From the NCBI GenBank assembly GCA_017883125.1, contig JADGOD010000260.1, positions 1 to 7,948 of the forward strand: a DNA stretch of 7,948 nt, written 5' to 3'. Position numbers and translations under genes: made by a program. Under the pieces are notes generated by a model. That model was given only the letters and a program-made list of their open reading frames with translations, was not told where the DNA came from and did no database searches. Shown piece by piece: positions 5,747-7,948 of the stretch (position 1 is the stretch's first letter; every line of letters starts with the position of its first letter). This DNA comes from Acidimicrobiales bacterium (GTDB taxonomy: Bacteria; Actinomycetota; Acidimicrobiia; Acidimicrobiales; RAAP-2).

Positions 5747-5825
5747 ACACCGCCTCGGTAGCGTGAGGGAGACCCAGGCCGGCGATCCCTCCGATCCCGG
5801 CGGACGAGAGAGACGACCATCGCCC

Positions 5826-5879
5826 ATGTATCCACCGCGCTCGATAGATCCCTCCCCCTCTCCGGGGTCCAGGCCGTGA
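5826..5879 (+). CDS. Possible 17-codon upstream ORF overlapping the nuclease start
   Basis: ATG 5826 opens a 17-codon frame (MYPPRSIDPSPSPGSRP) whose TGA (5877-5879) overlaps the GTG start of the nuclease in a GTGA arrangement typical of translational coupling. No clear Shine-Dalgarno sequence precedes it, and the peptide resembles nothing I know. The overlap may be accidental; the nuclease itself also lacks a good SD, which is the only reason to consider coupling. Confidence 0.15.
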   Translation: MYPPRSIDPSPSPGSRP

Positions 5880-6862
5880 CGGATCCCTCGACGAGCGCGA
5901 CGGCGCTGCCCAACCGGCTCTCGCCGTCTCGGGCCAAGGACTTCATCCAGTGCCCGAGGCTTTTCTCGTTCAAGACCATCGAGAAGCTGGTCTCGCCCCC
6001 GACGCCGGCCACGGCGAAGGGGACGGTGGCTCACACGGTCTTCGAGCGCCTCTTCGACCTGGCGCGCGACGAGCGCACCGAGGCCAACGCCCTGGCCTAC
6101 GTCGCCCCGGCGTGGGAGGTCATGGTCAACCCGCTCCGCCACCGGGACGAGGTGGAGACGGGCAGCCCCGAGGCGATCATCCGCGACGACGACGCGCTGT
6201 GGAGCGACGACCTCGAGGCCGACGAGGGGAGGCGGCTGCGTCTCGTCGAGTCGGCCGAGTCCCACCGACGGATCATCCCCGAGGGCTCCGCCGAGGAGGC
6301 CGCGCTCCTCGGCGGGGTCGCCGGTGTGGTGTCGAACTACTTCACCGCGGAGATCGAGCGTCCGTGGAACTTCGATCCCGTGGGTCGTGAGCTCCACCTC
6401 GAATCGGTGATCGAGGCGCCTGCGGGGGGCGTCACGCTCCACGGCTTCATCGACCGCCTCGATCGCTACCCCAGCGCATCGGGGGAGGAGCGCTGGGTGA
6501 TCAGCGACTACAAGACCGGCAAGGTCCCCTCGCCCCGCTACCTCGACGAGGCGTTCTTCGCCATGAAGATCTACGCCCTGCTGCTGCTCCGGACCGAGGG
6601 CATCGTGCCTCACTCGCTGCGGCTCATCTTCGTGGGCGCCGACAAGACCAAGGCCATCCAGCGCCTCGAGGTCGACGACGCGATGGTGGCGAGGACCGAG
6701 GCCACGGTGACCCGGATCTGGGGCGAGATCGTCCAGTCGGCTACCCACGACGTGTGGGAGGCCAAGAAGGGCCCGCTCTGCGGATGGTGTGCGTTCAAGA
6801 CCTGGTGCCCCGCATGGGGTGGCGACCCGACGCGGGCCGCCGTGGAGTTCGGCGCCGTCTGA
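5876..6862 (+). CDS. RecB/Cas4-type PD-(D/E)XK nuclease with predicted Fe-S cysteines
   Basis: A 328-residue stand-alone nuclease of the PD-(D/E)XK superfamily (PF12705, 'RecB family exonuclease'), probably acting in DNA repair or end processing. Motifs in order: RLSPSRAKDFIQCPRLF (14-30); GTVAHTVFERLF (49-60, H53); LHGFIDRLDR (188-197, D193); WVISDYKTGK (207-216, D211 and K213 as catalytic D-x-K); FAMKIYALLL (228-237), the QxxxY-like helix; and CGWCAFKTWC (302-311). C26 with C302, C305 and C311 reproduces the one-plus-three spacing that binds a 4Fe-4S cluster in AddB and Cas4. No helicase or cas gene is adjacent, so a CRISPR role is unlikely. The GTG start is set by the conserved N-terminus; no good SD is seen. 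It ends 13 nt from a convergent gene. Confidence 0.88.
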   Translation: MTDPSTSATALPNRLSPSRAKDFIQCPRLFSFKTIEKLVSPPTPATAKGTVAHTVFERLFDLARDERTEANALAYVAPAWEVMVNPLRHRDEVETGSPEAIIRDDDALWSDDLEADEGRRLRLVESAESHRRIIPEGSAEEAALLGGVAGVVSNYFTAEIERPWNFDPVGRELHLESVIEAPAGGVTLHGFIDRLDRYPSASGEERWVISDYKTGKVPSPRYLDEAFFAMKIYALLLLRTEGIVPHSLRLIFVGADKTKAIQRLEVDDAMVARTEATVTRIWGEIVQSATHDVWEAKKGPLCGWCAFKTWCPAWGGDPTRAAVEFGAV

Positions 6863-6875
6863 GCGGCGCGCGCTC

Positions 6876-7544
6876 TCAGGCCTCGGTCGGAGCGGCCCAG
6901 ATGCCGCACAGCTCCTCGGAGGTGGTCTGCGTGGTGATCAGCGAGAGGCTGTTGTCGATCACCATGTCGGCGTAGGCCTTGGGCACGCCGGCGACCGCAT
7001 CGCGCACCAGGACGACCTGGTAGCCACGGTCGAGGGCGGAGAGGCAGAGCCCGAAGATCCCGAGGTTCACCGAGACCCCCATGACCACGACGGTCGTGAT
7101 CCCGAGGTTGCGGAGGATCTGATCGAGGGACGTGGAGGTCATCGGGGTCATCCCGTGCATGCGCGGGACGACGATGTCGCGGGGGTCCTGACCGAGCTCG
7201 GGAACGAGTCGAGCGCCCTCGGAGCCGATGTCCTGGCTCCCGTGCCCGAGCTCCCGTCGCTTCTTGGCCCCGAGGGCGAAGATCACGCAGTTCTCCGCCG
7301 TCCCGGCGCCGTCAGGGCGCTGCTCGACGGTGGCGTGGACCACCCGGACGCCCGCCGCACGGGCGGCGTCGCACACGCGTGCGGCGGCCGGGATAGTTCC
7401 CTGGGCGGCCACCTCGTCGGCCAGGACCGGGAGCAGGACGTCGGTGCCGATGATCCCGCGCTGCATCTCGTTGGTCACCACCGCGGTTCTCGCGGGGTCG
7501 ACGAGCGCGGCGAGTCGGGTGAGGCGTTTGTCGGTGGCTGCCAT
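6876..7544 (-). CDS. Isochorismatase-fold protein lacking the Asp-Lys-Cys triad
   Basis: A 222-residue cysteine-hydrolase-like (isochorismatase, PF00857) fold. Recognisable elements are the first strand TAVVTNEMQRGI (20-31), RVVHATVEQR (67-76), the central MTSTSLDQILRNLGITTVVV (135-154), the cis-peptide turn MGVSVNLGIFG (155-165) and GYQVVLVRDAVAGVP (174-188). Compared with active members the catalytic Asp is Glu26, the Lys region is R128, and the nucleophilic Cys of GVxTNxC is Gly162. It is therefore probably not a conventional cysteine hydrolase. The rest of the fold is intact, which argues against simple decay. ATG 7544 is supported by GAAAGG (7555-7550 on this strand), 5 nt before it. It may be cotranscribed with the membrane protein ending 51 nt upstream. 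Function unknown. Confidence 0.82.
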   Translation of the reverse strand: MAATDKRLTRLAALVDPARTAVVTNEMQRGIIGTDVLLPVLADEVAAQGTIPAAARVCDAARAAGVRVVHATVEQRPDGAGTAENCVIFALGAKKRRELGHGSQDIGSEGARLVPELGQDPRDIVVPRMHGMTPMTSTSLDQILRNLGITTVVVMGVSVNLGIFGLCLSALDRGYQVVLVRDAVAGVPKAYADMVIDNSLSLITTQTTSEELCGIWAAPTEA

Positions 7545-7560
7545 GAGGGCCTTTCGTAGT

Positions 7561-7587
7561 TCGGCTGGTGGTGGATCGGCTGGTGGT
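7561..7587. repeat. Short direct repeat, period 15, in the intergenic gap
   Basis: TCGGCTGGTGGT occurs at 7561-7572 and again at 7576-7587, separated by GGA. It lies between two minus-strand genes, just upstream of the isochorismatase-like start. It could be a tandem binding site or replication slippage; there are only two copies. Confidence 0.5.
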
Positions 7588-7595
7588 CGGTTCGC

Positions 7596-7898
7596 TCAAC
7601 GTCCTCGACGAGCCGGCGCGAAGGTGGTGGCGAGGTCGAGGTTCAGCTCGGGGATCGGCTGGTCGGTGGCGAATCGGTAGAGGATCGTCCGCATGTAGAT
7701 CCCCACGGTCCCGACGAAGGCGATGGCCACGAAGAATCCGAGGACGCCGAGGATGACCAGGGGGTCGTCGCCGCCGACGAGCGCGCCGGCAAGGAGCGCG
7801 GCGATGCCGCCGATGACCGGGAGCAGGGCCATCTGTCGCTCTTGGCGGAAGAGATCGCGCGAGGCGTGGAGGAGCTGCTTGCCGGTCCTTGAGGCCAC
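7596..7898 (-). CDS. Small two-helix membrane protein, probably leaderless
   Basis: A 100-residue protein from GTG 7898-7896. A basic amphipathic N-terminus (SRTGKQLLHASRDLFRQERQ, 3-22) leads into two predicted membrane segments, ALLPVIGGIAALLAGALVG (24-42) and LVILGVLGFFVAIAFVGTVG (47-66), then a cytoplasmic-looking RFATDQPIPELNLDLATT and a basic end. The FRQERQMALLPVIGG stretch resembles the start of DUF6159-type actinobacterial membrane proteins, but this one is much shorter, so that link is tentative. I chose the GTG at 7898 because it lies 7 nt after a good -10 (TACTCT) and because upstream in-frame codons (GGT, ACT, CTT) are not GC-ending. A GTG at 7934 would add 12 residues but lies inside the predicted -35, and the frame stays open to the window edge. 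Confidence 0.68.
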   Translation of the reverse strand: MASRTGKQLLHASRDLFRQERQMALLPVIGGIAALLAGALVGGDDPLVILGVLGFFVAIAFVGTVGIYMRTILYRFATDQPIPELNLDLATTFAPARRGR

Positions 7899-7905
7899 GG
7901 CCTGA

Positions 7906-7934
7906 AGAGTACCGCCCGCTTCGGCGGCCGTCAC
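7906..7934 (-). promoter_or_regulatory. Promoter giving a leaderless transcript for the membrane-protein gene
   Basis: On the minus strand GTGACG (7934-7929, 4 of 6 to TTGACA) is followed by exactly 17 nt and TACTCT (7911-7906), a TANNNT -10. Seven nt later comes the GTG start at 7898. That spacing is what a leaderless actinobacterial mRNA needs. The geometry is the best of any promoter in this window. Confidence 0.55.
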
Positions 7935-7948
7935 GTGTTCGACGGTGC

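Noticed and set aside
5138..6748. 536-codon open frame on the minus strand
   Set aside because: It is antisense to the cupin and nuclease genes, whose protein motifs are clear. The translation is a low-complexity Arg/Gly/Leu/His-rich sequence typical of shadow frames in GC-rich DNA.
5876..6862. Cas4 of a CRISPR-Cas system
   Set aside because: There are no repeats, cas1 or cas2 in the window, and the protein is longer than typical Cas4. A stand-alone RecB-family nuclease fits better.

Overview
This is a GC-rich window (coding codons almost all end in G or C) from an actinobacterium. Three things support that: a predicted coenzyme F420-dependent luciferase-like oxidoreductase, a surface protein ending in an LAxTG-type sorting signal (the motif linked to class E sortases of high-GC Gram-positives), and GTG or apparently leaderless starts. 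The gene mix (Amidohydrolase_2 family, LLM oxidoreductase, crotonase, small cupin) resembles soil and aquatic Acidimicrobiia or mycobacteria-like genomes, but I cannot fix the taxon from sequence alone.

Layout, left to right. Positions 1-51 (minus) hold the first codons of a gene running off the left edge. A regulatory-looking gap follows, then a glycine-rich, Ig-like, probably cell-wall-anchored secreted protein (310-1662, plus) closed by a strong hairpin. Next, on the minus strand, is an Amidohydrolase_2 gene (3059 to 1851). It is broken by one in-frame TAG that also forms part of a perfect AGGAGG Shine-Dalgarno sequence ahead of an internal ATG. Upstream of it, on the same strand, is an F420-dependent LLM oxidoreductase (4081 to 3185). 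A 299-bp divergent intergenic region with palindromes and a recurring GACGCA hexamer separates this from a crotonase (4381-5157, plus). After a 16-bp hairpin come a small cupin (5255-5746, plus) and a RecB/Cas4-type PD-(D/E)XK nuclease with four cysteines placed as in Fe-S members (5876-6862, plus). The right end carries, on the minus strand, an isochorismatase-fold protein lacking all three catalytic residues (7544 to 6876) and a two-helix membrane protein that appears leaderless (7898 to 7596).

The amidohydrolase, LLM oxidoreductase, crotonase and perhaps the cupin look like a small catabolic locus (ring or acyl-CoA substrate unknown) around a shared divergent control region. No regulator gene lies in the window. 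The surface protein, nuclease, isochorismatase-like protein and membrane protein appear to be independent units. I found no tRNA, rRNA, CRISPR array or insertion sequence. The observations most worth following up are the split amidohydrolase with its stop-codon/SD overlap, the hexamer/palindrome cluster at 4097-4290, and the loss of catalytic residues in two enzymes from otherwise well-conserved folds.
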